Below are positions 31,255-42,119 of a stretch of 64,000 nucleotides of DNA, piece after piece. Origin of the DNA: Diabrotica undecimpunctata (taxonomy: Eukaryota; Arthropoda; Insecta; Coleoptera; Chrysomelidae); NCBI RefSeq assembly GCF_040954645.1, contig NC_092804.1, positions 147,073,108-147,137,107 of the forward strand. The letters are read 5' to 3'. The notes beneath the pieces were generated by a model that saw nothing but the letters and a program-made list of their open reading frames with translations, was not told the origin of the DNA and made no database searches. The translations under genes were made by a program, and so were the position numbers. Positions within the stretch are counted from its first letter, which is position 1; each line of letters opens with the position of its first letter.

Positions 31255-31612
31255 TACTTAGTAGATTTTCCATCCATCCAATGGCACTACAACCCAAATC
31301 GGGCATAGGGCCTCCTTCAACAGGCTTCTCCAATTATCTCGATTTACCGCTGTTCTTTTCCATGAACGCGTTCCCAGGCAGTTCCTGGCATCCTCATCGA
31401 CTTCGTCTTCCAATCTCTGTTTAGGTCTTCCAACAGGTCTTTTTCCCTGCATTCTTGCATTTAGTAATTTTCTGGGGATTTCTATTCTCATGCATGCGGA
31501 CCACGTGCCCTGCCCACCGTAATCTCTGCAGTTTAGTGTATTGTGCTAGAGTTGGTTCGCTATATTGCTCTCTATTTAGGTATAATAGAGAAATATACGA
31601 GCAATATAGCAA
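31255..31612 (-). pseudogene. LINE 3' end fragment
   Basis: Two overlapping - strand frames read TKLQRLRWAGHVVRMHENRNPQKI and then RPVGRPKQRLEDEVDEDARNCLGTRSWKRTAVNRDNWRSLLKEA, followed by CPIWVVVPLDGW. This is the tail of a LINE polyprotein. The last nucleotides (around ccaaatcggg) recur at 49927-49955, so both belong to one LINE family. Confidence 0.8.
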
Positions 31613-31619
31613 TATAGTA

Positions 31620-32720
31620 GATTTTAGTCCTCAATAATGGTATTAATTAGGAAAAAGCACTTATGTACATATTAAACAAGATACAAATGAATAACGGTAT
31701 TGACTATGTAAAAATAGTTTAAAGGAACTAATAGTCCGGCAGCTGGATACTTTCCTGTATGCATGGAATGGTTGATAGTTGAAAATTATTTTTATGTAAA
31801 ATTTTTCGCTGAATACGAATATGTAGGTCCCTCATCCTAACTGTTATCTACCAATGTTTATAAACATTATTTTTATACAAAAAAATTCAAATTTAAATAT
31901 TTTAATGTACAACTAGTCCCATCGTAAAGTAGGCCTAAAAGTTATTTATAAATGCTATGTGTATGTGTTATATGTAAAAAGTTTACAGTTTAAAAGTTAG
32001 TCGAGAAACCAAAGAGTTAGCCCAACTTTTAATCCTTATCACTTTTTACATGGTGCATATTTCTTCACCAACAACAGCTGCACATAAGCAGAAAATTTGA
32101 ACCTATCTTGACAATTTAATATTAAAAAAAATGGAAGAAACTTTCTTTTTCATTGAGCTAACAAGCAACAAACAAATAGCTTTTCGCCATTGCAGAATCA
32201 ACAAGTAAACGGCGGGCAAGTATTTATGATGGCTATCTATAGACTGCCTTTAGCACTGTTTAGACCGTACTAAAAAGCATTGGTCATGTTACTGACTTAC
32301 CATTCTCTTAATCTCAAAAGTGTTTAGCCTTAGGGTAATAATACTGTATCAACGAAGGAAAAATTATCTTAACTAAACACAAAAAGAGTAAATACGGCAC
32401 TGTACAAGACTAAGAGAAAATATTAATATTTTAATTAAACATAAAAAAGTAAGTACTGTACTGTAAAAGACTAAAACATTATATTTTATATAATATCACT
32501 ATAGCGTTATGTACTAAAAAAAATTTAACCTCGCTTTAAAATGATCAATCAATCAAGCAAATATTTACATGAAATTTGTTTTGATTACCTTGCGTGCTTG
32601 GAACATATGGCCAAAAAATAATTTTAATACAATTGAAGTGGTGTCATCGTTAATCTTTAAACAAATCCGGAACTAAACATGATAAGAATAACTGAAAAAC
32701 ACTGTTCTGACAAAAAAATT
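31620..32720. other. no recognisable gene
   Basis: AT-rich sequence with no long open frame and no family I recognise. A short palindromic run (ctatttaggtataatagagaaatatacgag area, 31568-31602) and weak internal repeats (gtaaatacggcactgtacaagacta at 32390 and gtaagtactgtactgtaaaagacta at 32450) are the only structure seen. Confidence 0.4.
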
Positions 32721-32819
32721 ATATACTAAAGTAGAAATTGGACAATGACAAAAATAAAAAACTTGCAAACAGCATCTCTGAAACCGGGTATCATACGAGA
32801 TAAGAAAATTATATAATTT

Positions 32820-33800
32820 AGATTAATATATATAATAATAAGATTATATAATTCTGCTTTTATCATTTCGTCTGAAAAAGAAATGTTATTTTGTCTTAAC
32901 CATTCCCTCATTTCGTCTTGTCTACACCCCATAGTGGGACATTTTTGCACTTGGACATTGTGGTATGATGCAGTGTCTATAACCAATACACTACAAACTG
33001 GTATATTAGGAATAAGTTTTTCATGAATCCATTTTTTATAATTATTATAGTTCATTTCGCTATGATAATCTCCAGACTCCGTACCAGATTTAAATGACAA
33101 ACATACGTTTTTTATGAACCCCATTTGGCCGCCGGCGCGAACAATAATCAGACTTTGCCCTTTGGACACTGGCTTGTGCAAACCTTCGGTGGTATTGTCT
33201 CCCCAGTATCTGTCATGGGTATGAGAGGAATGAATATAAGTTTCATTCATGTAAATTATGGGCCGATTTTCTTCCCTATATTGTATAATATTTCTGAGAA
33301 ACTTCCTCCGGAGCACTTGTATATCGGGTTTTTCTATTAGGATTTTCCTGTTATTCTTCGCTTTCTTCCATCGAAATCCCATCTCTCATCACTTTTCTCA
33401 AAGTTTCATGTGACCCTGTATAAATATTGTCTTCATTAATTTTTTTTGTTATATGTCGCAATGTAGGAACTCGTTTTTCCATGACATAATAATTTATTAT
33501 TATTATACGCCGAAGTAAACCTTTGTAAAAATCGCCCAAGTTGGATTTTGGTCTCGCCCAAGTTTCATTCTTTTGTTAGGCGTCGAAAATGATGTAGAAG
33601 CACCTTCTTCTATATTTTTCATTTCACGAGAGATCCGTTTTATCGTGGCTATACTTACTCCCGTTGCTAAGGAAGCACGCTCTTGAACTTTTTTAAAATC
33701 TTTAACATGCGGATTTTACATCGCTTCTCTCTGCATAAAAATAATTACATTTGCTATTACCTCCCTCGTTTGTACAGACAAGACTTTGCCTTCTAATTTT
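32820..33800 (-). pseudogene. Tc1/mariner-superfamily (DDE_3-type) transposase, broken
   Basis: The - strand order is an N-terminal helix-turn-helix region, REVIANVIIFMQREA, a stop, then KKVQERASLATGVSIATIKRISREMKN (about 33780-33620). A middle piece is KRVPTLRHITKKINEDNIYTGSHETLRKVMRDGISMEESEE, and a 150-residue open piece starts GFRWKKAKNNRKILIEKPDI. The latter has RPIIYMNETYIHSSHT, where related proteins have YMDET, and VLVIDTASYHNVQ with the second catalytic Asp. The third acidic region is missing, and a relic of that part of the family occurs at 56640-56911. The first catalytic Asp reads Asn, so this copy is dead twice over. Confidence 0.78.
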
Positions 33801-34058
33801 TAATGAAAATCCATGTTTATAATTTAAAATACTTAACAATAAATATTTAAAAAGTCAAATCTATTGTAATACGATATTTCTTCAACACAGAGTAACTTTA
33901 AACATAAGTAAAATTAAAAAAACTTTGTCGCAGACTATACAAGTACCTTGCACTTCGAAGGGCCAAGAAATAATAAGGACTAATTGTGTTGTGGTCGAAT
34001 GCGCATCGTGGGTGGAGCCTAATTTCAAATCGGCCAAGTATCACGTTAAATTTGACAA

Positions 34059-34110
34059 GCAATAACACTGATGATGGAATATTAATTCCGAAAACTTTCT
34101 GTGATGTAGC
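34059..34110 (+). ncRNA. hammerhead-ribozyme-like motif, copy 3
   Basis: In order: GC-AATA-ACA (34059-34067), core CTGATGA (34068-34074), bulged T, stem II GGAAT-ATTA-ATTCC (perfect 5 bp), GAA (34090-34092), stem III AAC/TTT (one mismatch), cleavage base C (34099), TGT-GATGTA-GC. Stem I pairs ACA with TGT and, across an internal loop, GC with GC. In copy 2 the same outer pair is GG with CC, a compensatory change that supports the fold. The flanking repeat to 34170 is the inverse of 7690-7732. Confidence 0.65.
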
Positions 34111-34179
34111 CCGATAGGGTGTTTTTAATAGATACCTTTTATAAAGGAATTTTTAAATAAACTTTTTTAGAACTAAAAA

Positions 34180-34695
34180 GAGCTACTCAAAGCTGTAGTT
34201 AATAATTTATCAGACAAGTATGTAGTAGAAACTAAAACCCTAATAAGACCGGTAGTCACATACGGCTCAGAAACCTGGACACTCACTAAAAGAGTAGACG
34301 TTGTTAGCCACCTTCGAAAGAAAAATCTTGCGACACATATATAAGGGCACAAAAGAAAACGGAACATGGCGAAGAAGATACAACTCTGAACTATACAAAA
34401 TATTCCAGGATCCGGATATTATAACATTCATTAAAATAGGACGGCTGCGTTGGATAGGACAAGTAGAAAGAATGGAAGAAGGCGAATACCAAACAAAATA
34501 TTCAAACAGATGCCAGTAGGAAAAAGAACAAGATGAAGACCGAAGCTGAGATACTAAGAACAAATAGAAAATGATATAACCACCTTAAAAATAAAAAACT
34601 GGAGAAAAAAAATCACGAAACAGATCAGAATGAAGAAGAATCCTGGAACAGGCCAAGATCCAAAAAGGGTTGTCGAGCCAGTGATGACGATGATG
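34180..34695 (+). pseudogene. LINE RT C-terminal fragment
   Basis: The frame at 34301-34519 reads LATFERKILRHIYKGTKENGTWRRRYNSELYKIFQDPDIITFIKIGRLRWIGQVERMEEGEYQTK. Before it, in another frame, is VIRPVVTYGSETWTLT (about 34245-34290). This is the thumb and tail of an RTE-like LINE (E-R-K-I-L-R-x-I ... R-L-R-W-x-G-x-V-x-R-M). It is related in motif to 50147-50434. Stops follow after 34519. Confidence 0.8.
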
Positions 34696-35297
34696 TAGTA
34701 GAAACGTGGCAAACATATTTTAGAACTTGCATTAATTTATTCCTCTCAAATATGACTATACTAAACATTTTAAATTATATAGTTTTTTAAAACGACTTCG
34801 TTTATGACATTTTGTAGGAGATAATTCGTTAGTTGTTAGTTGTTTTTTACATCTTCAGATATTTTAAGTTTTAGAGGTGTACACGTTTAGAGAATCTTCT
34901 ATTGGTACCTAGCTGTCTATCTATAACAAGCTGGTACAAATTGTGTCAATAAAAATTATATTACATTTATAATCAGTCAAGTCAATCGACCGTAGCTATT
35001 TAAACTGTGCAGTATTGCATTTTTAAACAACCTACGGTATTGTTGATTTTGTATATCTCTAAAATTTTATAATCAAGTGATTCAGTCTTAAATTTTCTTA
35101 GGCACTGATTAGCTTGATAGAACTTTCTTAACTTTATGTGATATTTAAATTTAGTTGCAACTATCACAAACAAATATTGAAATTTAATTAAGATTATACA
35201 TCATCTATTTTCAAAACAATTTCATTTTTCCCTGCATTTTTCCCTTAATAAACTCACAGTAAATTCACAAAGATGAAAGAAAAAGTATTATCTTGCA

Positions 35298-37431
35298 TTA
35301 ACTCTTTTTAGCTGGCATCAGGTGAAACGTAGTATTTTCCCAGTACGGGCAAAGTCAACAGTTGCTGATTAATCCGCTTCACGGTCACAATCAGTAATTA
35401 ATTATGGTGGTAATTACATATATTTATTTTTCTGTTCGTATTGGCGTTCTTAGAAAAAGAAACAAGTTAGTTACAAAAAAAATCATTTTTATTTGAATTA
35501 AAAATTCATAAAGAAGCAAAATAACCAAAAAAATGTGCACAAAAAAATATTAATTCTAATTTTGAAACAAATTCAACAATATAGAACTCAAAATTTTAAA
35601 ATTGTATGATATCGTTCAAAACAACTTACTACTCACAAAGGCACATTAAACTTTTGACACAAGTACCTTGTGTATTTTCTAATGTTGCGTTTGGCAAAAA
35701 CGACACATCTTTTTGACAAAGGTCGCCTGGTTTCTCGTAACGGATACAGTGTAGGAAAATGTCTTTCTACCAACTGTAATGGATGATCATCAGCATTCGG
35801 TCTGTTACTTCGTGACAGTCGAGGAGTGCTTTGTTTAAATTTTTGTAAAATTTGTTTTACCAAATCCCTCTGGAAATCCAATAGAGGAATGTTTTTCCCT
35901 GTTTTGACTTTGTAAATAGCATGTAAATTTAGTACAACCAGGTCAAGTATATGAAAAAGACCTTTTTGTATTATTTCTCGTTTTTCCTTACGAATTCAGT
36001 AGAACTTAGGAGCATGTCTGTTCTGTCGACCCCACCCATATTCATATTGTACGCCGTAATACATTCAGGTTTTTTAACTTTTTGGTTTCTGCTATCTTTG
36101 GTTTTAGATATATTAGCTTCATGCATGGTTGTCACCATTACAACGTTTCTTTTATCTTTTCATTTGAGTGCCAAAGATTTGTCAGTAAAAAAGTATTGTA
36201 TAGAACCTTTTTACAGATTATTTTTAAATTTTGGCATATGTTTTCGATTCTGCTTTACAGTTCCGCAACAATTAGTCTTTTTTTCGAATAAAGCTTCAGC
36301 CAGTAATGGACTGCTGCATTAGTTGTGCTGTAAATTTTGTGGCCATTATTCCAATATGGCTCGGCCAGTGTCATAATGATGTTTCCAGATTCTCCGAATA
36401 CTGAGTTACATCTGTATCCATTCCAGTATACATTATGAAATCTAATATATAACCGGTTTCACAAACAACGGCAACAAAAAACTTAATTTAAAAACGATGC
36501 CCTTTTTTCGGAAAATATTGACAAAACGAGATACGTTATTTGAATAACGTAAGGCTTTCATCCATGAAAATATTTTCAAATGGAGAGAAGTTTTTCTTGA
36601 AAATATTCCTAAAATAGTCACTTATGCTTCTAATTTTCACAAGACGGTCATTTAAGTTACAATTATTGTTATCCAAAAAGTGGATATTTCTCAATAGCTG
36701 AAAATATCTATCTCGAGGCATTCACTGTTAAAATGTTGGTGTTTCTAGTAAAGCATCTTTGGTCCAATAATCACGCAGTCTCTGCTTTTTTAGTTGTGAC
36801 GTGAGCAAAGATACGGCAATAAAAACATACATCTCATTAATATCTGTGTTTTGCCCGTTTTTTATGTGACAAGGGCCAGGCATTCCAGAATTGGCATTTT
36901 CACCGAATATATTGTTTTGTTCAACGACTTTTTTCATTATCTCTTGTGTAAAAAAAGGCTTCAAACACTTGTAGGACAGATGGAGCATCCGACAATGCTT
37001 CAATACAACATCCAGAGGCATCGTTTGAAAAATGAGGTATTGTAGGAGCAATATTTTTTTCTTGCCACTCGAAAGCATACGATTCTTTTTGTTTTGTTTT
37101 TTTTCTTCAGAGAAACCCTTTTTACGAAACATATTGTGAAAAAACGTGCAAATACAATGCGTATGCCTACGAAGTTATGACTTCACTGACGCAAAATCAA
37201 CAAGTATCAACCCGTATCGGAGCTAGTAAGAATCGATGCTTGCAATCCCCACTATTGATATTTTGCTGGTGCTCTGTTACGTGAATGATCACAGTCAATC
37301 TAACCATGTGCTGATTAATACGTTTTAAGTCTCGAAGTGCATCCTCTGTCCCTGCAGACTTATATGTCTCCCGGGTATCGGACTCGTTATCATTTCACGG
37401 ATATATCAGTTTTCCGTTACGAAAGGGTTAA
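35298..37431 (-). mobile_element. piggyBac-like element with TTAA ends
   Basis: TTAA followed by CTCTTT occurs at 35298, and the reverse complement of the right end is TTAA-CCCTTTCG (37431 downward). This matches the TTAA target and C-C/T-C-T-T-T start expected for piggyBac-type elements, although the inner ends diverge. The 2.1-kb interior carries a transposase on the - strand with several stops. Confidence 0.72.
35633..37132 (-). pseudogene. piggyBac-like transposase with stops
   Basis: Pieces in order: FRKKGFSEEKKQNKKNR near the start; NSGMPGPCHIKNGQNTDINEMYVFIAVSLLTSQLKKQRLRDYWTKDALLETPTF; after stops, MPRDRYFQLLRNIHFLDNNN and FSPFENIFMDESLTLFK (first catalytic Asp in MDESL-x-L-F-K); degenerate frames to about 35880; then LVKQILQKFKQSTPRLSRSNRP and a Cys-rich end RRPLSKRCVVFAKRNIRKYTRYLCQKFNVPL. 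The R-D-x-Y-x-x-L-x-R-x-I-H-F motif and the C-terminal Cys/His region are hallmarks of the piggyBac-derived (PGBD) family. At least four frames are needed. Confidence 0.82.
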
Positions 37432-37439
37432 GACCCTAT

Positions 37440-38260
37440 TTCTCATCGTAGTATTCATTTATTCATCAATTTGAAGCTGCAGATCCATTTTGGATTTTAT
37501 ACTGCATCGTATGAAAACCTATCGACTTACATATAGCTCTACTCATGATCTAAACTAGAAAAATCAATGTCATGACCAGGAATGATTTTCGGAATTTTGT
37601 CCGCTGGTGCAGAGAGAGAAAGTAATCGGAAAATGTCGGGATGGCTATGTAATTTTCGAGTTTATTTCTCCTACTAAAATATTTCCGGTAATTTTGCTGA
37701 TCATCAATTGAACTATTTGACAAAGTATCTTATTTAATTATAAATAATTTATTTAAATGCACTATTTGTTTGAAAGTCGCATAGTTTTTGTTATTTTAAA
37801 GATAACACCTAAGTTATCGACAGAATTAGAAAAATTGTAGGTTGTTTAAAATGCAATTGAAATGTTTGGATCAATATTATTGATCAATTTGTTGAAATTA
37901 GTATAGATCTAAAGAAGTAATTCTTACATTATGCTTTAAATACTAAAAAACAATTAAAAAATAGTGCATACATACAGTAAAAGTATAAGTTAAGGGTTGT
38001 AACATATTATTTATTAACTTATTCAAAAATGCTTCCTATCAAAAGTTTGAATTAATATCGGTATAATTTTTAAGGTTAATGTCTAAAATCAACTTTTAAA
38101 TATACTGTTTAGCGGTTTGTTTGAGGGTAGTATCTTAGAAAACTTTAGACAATCGACATTGATAAAACATTGCTTCAAAACTTATATATTTCGCCAATAT
38201 CGATTTATCGGTTTTAAATAAAGAAAATGGTTTGTTTTAATTTCAACAAAATATTGTATT
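37440..38260. other. no recognisable gene
   Basis: AT-rich noncoding sequence between the piggyBac element and a LINE fragment. No family is recognisable. Confidence 0.4.
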
Positions 38261-38264
38261 GTGA

Positions 38265-38830
38265 GACACGTTCAATTCTCATTTGGTTCACATACAGATC
38301 TGCTTCAGTTTTTTTTTTCCTTGCTGATGATCATTAGCTTGGTTTTGCTGGTGTTTATATCCAGTCCATATGTTCTACTTGTTTCCGTTACTTTGTTCAT
38401 TAAGTTTTGCAGCCCTTCTATGGTATTGGAAAACACTATTGTATCATCTACATACCGCAGGATATTGAGCTTGACTCCATTTATTGAGATGCCTTCATCA
38501 ATATCTTTTAGAGCCTCTTCAAAAATGTGCTCCGAGTACAGATTGAATATATATATTCTTCATCTATTCGCAGTACCGCTGATTAATTCCAATACAGGTT
38601 AGCTATTATTTTTAAGTCTTTTCCGTCAATCCCTGTCTTCTTCAGCACTTCCATCATTTGTTCATACATGACTCATTCGAAAGCCTTCTTGTAGTTAATC
38701 AGGCATGCAAAAACAATACAGCTGACATCTCTACATTTCTGAAACAATACCTGCACGCTAAATAAAGCTTCCCTCGTACCAACAGCGTTCACAAATTCAA
38801 ACTGATTGGGCGCAATTTGTTCCTCGCATT
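38265..38830 (-). pseudogene. RTE-like LINE RT fragment (family of 7971-9590)
   Basis: - strand pieces read FEFVNAVGTREALFSVQVLFQKCRDVSCIVFACLI (about 38810-38690, broken), then YSEHIFEEALKDIDEGISINGVKLNILRYVDDTIVFSNTIEGLQNLMNKVTETSRTYGLDINTSKTKLMIISKE (about 38545-38315). They align closely in content with YSEWVFKEALDGCAKGILINGEWLNNIRYADDTIVFAD of the open copy. The catalytic box reads YVDD. Confidence 0.82.
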
Positions 38831-38900
38831 TCCGGTAAATTCTACTTTGTTATCATTAAATTGGGTTGTAAGTAATAATCTGTTTTTATTAAACCACCTT

Positions 38901-38902
<2 letters not shown>

Positions 38903-38997
<95 letters not shown>

Positions 38998-39024
38998 ATA
39001 TATATATATATATGTATATATATA
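38903..39024. repeat. (TA)n microsatellite, left of the mariner
   Basis: About 120 bp of TA dinucleotides with a few interruptions (tctata, tgtata). It stops at the mariner end and resumes at 40222, so the transposon was probably inserted into one TA tract. Confidence 0.95.
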
Positions 39025-40220
39025 ACGGGTGATTTTTTAGAGGTATAGAACTTTAAAGTGTAATAAAACAAAGATTATTTTTTATATGAACAAGGAATTA
39101 ACTTTATTTGAAAGATAATTTTTTGACATTATATTTTAAATATGATTTCTGGCATATGACCACCAAGGCTGGCTCTGACGTAGTCTAATCTGGAGGTCCA
39201 ATTTTCGACGACTTTTTCCACTATTTGTGGCCGTATATCGGCAATAACGCGGCGAATGTTGTCCTCCAGTTCGTCAATCGTTTCAGGCTTATTGGCATAG
39301 ACTAGCGACTTCACATAACCCCACAGAAAATAGTCTAATGGTGTTAAATCGAACGACCTTGGAGAACAATTCACGGGTCCTAAGCGCGAGATTATGCGGT
39401 TACCAAACGTTTCCCTCAATAAATCCATTGTGCACGAGCTGTGTGATATGTTGCGCCGTCTTGCTGAAACCACAGCTCCTGCACATTATGGTTGTTCAAT
39501 TCAGGAATAAAAAAGTCAGTAATCATGGCTCTATAGCGGTCACCATTGACTGTAACGTTCTGGCCAGCATTGTTTTTGAAGAAGTACGGACCAATGATTC
39601 CACCAGCCCACAAAGCACACCAAACAGTCAATTTTTCTGGATATAGTGGTTTCTCAACATACACTTGAGGATTATTTTCACTCCAAATACGGCAGTTTTG
39701 TTTGATGACGTAGCCATTTAACCAAAAGTGAGCTTCGCTAAACAAAATTTGCTTGTGAAACTCGGGATCAACGGCAATTTCGTTTTGCTAGGTGATCGTG
39801 TGGCTTCAATTCTTGCACGAGTTGAATTTTGTAAGCACGCAAACCAAGATCTTTTCGCAAAATCTTCCATAAAGTGGATGGACACATATCCAACTGCTGT
39901 GCACGATGGCGTATAGACTGATTCGGGTCTTCCTCTATACTACGCTCAACAGCAGCAACATCTTCTGTACGCACTGTACGACGTCTCTGTGGATGCGTAT
40001 TATCATTAAGAGTGAACGTGGTGCGCGATACGTATTCCGAACAGAACTATGATTTTCAAAATAAATTTGCACAGTTTGAAAGCGTTGTTCAGGCGTCAGT
40101 CTATTCATATTGAAATGTCAAACTAAAGTAAATAATAATCACCTGACAGCTGTCAAAATGGCCGCCCCTTAAAAACGTGTTGCCAACTTGCTATTTCTAT
40201 ACCTCTAAAAAAAACACCCG

Positions 40221-40221
<1 letters not shown>
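39025..40221 (-). mobile_element. mariner-type transposon with both TIRs, inserted in (TA)n
   Basis: The left end is ACGGGTGATTTTTTAGAGG and continues TATAG. The reverse complement of the right end is ACGGGTGTTTTTTTTAGAGG, then TATAG, so about 25-bp inverted repeats are present with one or two differences. TA flanks both sides as required for mariner/Tc1. Length is 1197 bp, normal for an intact mariner. The transposase lies on the - strand and is broken by several frameshifts. Confidence 0.9.
39129..40107 (-). pseudogene. mariner-like transposase, frameshifted
   Basis: The start is MNRLTPEQRFQTVQIYFEN at 40107. After a break, frame 39974-39768 reads VAAVERSIEEDPNQSIRHRAQQLDMCPSTLWKILRKDLGLRAYKIQLVQELKPHDH, the second helix-turn-helix. 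Frame 39745-39416 has the first catalytic region as FSEAHFWLNGYVIKQNCRIW, where related copies have FSDEAHF, and ELWFQQDGATYHTARA with the second Asp. A one-base loss then shifts to PRSFDLTPLDYFLWGYVKSLVYANKPETIDELEDNIRRVIADI. The first catalytic Asp appears lost (FSEAH). The spacing from the second Asp to DLTPLD is longer than the 34 of classical mariners, so it may be a DD41D/rosa-like lineage; this subgroup is a guess. Confidence 0.85.
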
Positions 40222-40283
<62 letters not shown>

Positions 40284-40284
40284 C
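40222..40284. repeat. (TA)n microsatellite, right of the mariner
   Basis: About 60 bp of TA repeats with one tgtata interruption, the continuation of the tract at 38903-39024. Confidence 0.95.
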
Positions 40285-40689
40285 GGAAAATCATATTTAT
40301 CAGCAGCAATAAAGTCACTAGGTGAAGTGTTTATTAGACGAAGACTCCAGTAAATATTTTCCCAGTCGCCCTAACCATTCTTCTTAGGTACATTCCTGTT
40401 GTCAGTACTCTTAGTTTTTTTATTTATTCTTATTCTTACATTGTTTTAGTTAATATCTAGATTTACTGTTCTTTACTGTAATCTCAGGTCATGCAAATAG
40501 GCCTAATCCTATCTTGAGTATCAACTGGCTAGTCTCAAGCATACCCAGCTAGCCGAACTGCATTCAGTTTTAACTTCTATTTTTAATTTAGTTTGAAACT
40601 TATCTTCACCACTACTCTACAGATCTTTGTCATCTCAGGGACCTTGTCCCAATAGATCTCTGTGACACTAGCTTTGGAAAACACACTAT

Positions 40690-41135
40690 TAAGTGGTGAT
40701 CCCGTTACAGTATCTAGTAGTCCGTTACAGTGGCCGTTATAAAAAAAAATATAATTAGGAGGAGGAAAATGGCAGCATTGTGCTTGTTATCCTTATCATT
40801 TGAAAAAAAGAGGAAAAAATGTTGGATGAAGAAATTATTTGTTGATCGTGTGAACTATTGTACATGAAATTGCTCAATGTCATTGATGATGATGATTACA
40901 AAAACTACCTCAGAATGGACAACTTCACTTTTTCGCTGTTGCTGGAAAAAGTTGGGCTACTCATTTCCAAAAAAGATACCGTCATGAGTGAATGTGTTGG
41001 TACTGAATAACACCTTGTAGCCACTTTACGCTTTCTGGCCACTGGAAGGTCAATTGAGGATCTGAAGTTTAGCTGTAAAATATCTCTACAACTATAGGGA
41101 AAGGTGATACCAGAAACTTGCAGGGCTATAATAAT
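40690..41135 (+). pseudogene. Harbinger-like nuclease N-terminal fragment
   Basis: An ATG near 40770 leads into broken frames with LLSLSFEKKRKKCWMKKLFVDR, then LNVIDDDDYKNYLRMDNFTFSLLLEKVGLLISKKDTVMSECVGTE, a stop, and HLVATLRFLATGRSIEDLKFSCKIS. The Y-K-N-x-L-R-M-x-x-x-x-F-x-x-L-L ... I-x-x-x-D-T-V-M-x-E ... L-x-x-T-L-R-F-L-A-T-G-x-S motif is the N-terminal region of PIF/Harbinger nucleases. The catalytic region is absent. A noncoding stretch to about 41960 with short direct repeats (41136-41200 and 41626-41690) may be the rest of the element. Confidence 0.8.
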
Positions 41136-41312
41136 TTTTCGTGCAATTTAAAGTTATTTTCTATTATTTATTTGCGAACTAGGGATCTTTGCTTAGCGAT
41201 GTCGGACAGACAGCACCAATTGAGATTTTGTTTGGAGCTGATGTTGTAAGCAAATTATATACAGGGAGGAAATATCAGTTACAAAGTAATCTTGTAGTAA
41301 ATTTACTGTTTT

Positions 41313-41470
41313 AATTGGGAATAAGCCACAATATGAGTTAGAAATTAAACGTATTTGACGTTTGGACTTCCACTTCGGAATCCGTTATCAAAATATTCCG
41401 GTTGAAGTCGAAACGTCAAATAAATTTAATTTCTAACTAATATTCAGGCTTATTTCTAATTAAAATAGTA
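41313..41470. repeat. palindromic Penelope-like terminal repeat
   Basis: Two arms face each other: GGGAATAAGCC ... TTAGAAATTAAA ... TATTTGACGTTT (41318-41380), and AAACGTCAAATA ... TTTAATTTCTAA ... GGCTTATTTC (41410-41458). The left arm matches 75-150 in copy A. It is a head-to-head pair of the same terminal sequence or a large hairpin of about 145 bp. Confidence 0.75.
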
Positions 41471-41954
41471 AATTTGCATATAATGCCACAAGAAAGTAAC
41501 TTCAGAACAATATAAAGAAACAGTTACTTCTAATTTCATTACAACTATGCTTTAATTTTCGTTGTTTGTTGCCCTAACAAAAAGTAGAATATGAAGATGA
41601 AGAATCGTGTATTTTAATAGGGGTAATTTTCGTGTAATTGAAAGTTTATTTTCTATTAAATATTTGCAAACTAGGGATTTTTGCGTAAAGTGATTCATAG
41701 AAATATCATACGTAACAGGTGCCGAAGGTCAACTGACTGAGGAAATTTTCGATCCGACCTGTGATCCGACTTCCAACTTCACCATTTACGCTTTCATTTG
41801 TCGTCAGTCGGAAGTCGTCCCTCTAGATGTTTCGACTCGTAGGTACCACTAGTTGTCCAACAAGTTCAACCAGCCCACTCACGGTCCGATTTCAGATCCA
41901 ACTGCGGAAGTTGGACCACCAGTCGGACTAAAAATCGGAACGTGAATGGCTTGT

Positions 41955-42115
41955 TTAATAAATTAAACAAATTTTGATTTTAGTCACTTGGTGGAAAAAA
42001 AGTTACTTGGTAAGAATTTAATTTTGTCTGACTCATTTATATGGACAATTCAGACATATTATACATTTTATAGTAGACGACTTTAAAATGATATTGCCAA
42101 TATTGCTTAGTTGAA
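41955..42115 (-). repeat. Penelope-like element 3' region (copy B)
   Basis: Matches 160-325 with high identity, for example GACTTTAAAATGATATTGCC. Noncoding. Together with 41313-41400 it forms a copy interrupted by about 550 bp of Harbinger-like sequence. Confidence 0.7.
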
Positions 42116-42119
42116 AATA

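Noticed and set aside
38817..39071. Open frames of alternating Ile and Tyr on both strands
   Set aside because: They are translations of the (TA)n microsatellite (also at 52.97, 54.04 and 55.74 kb) and have no independent coding evidence.
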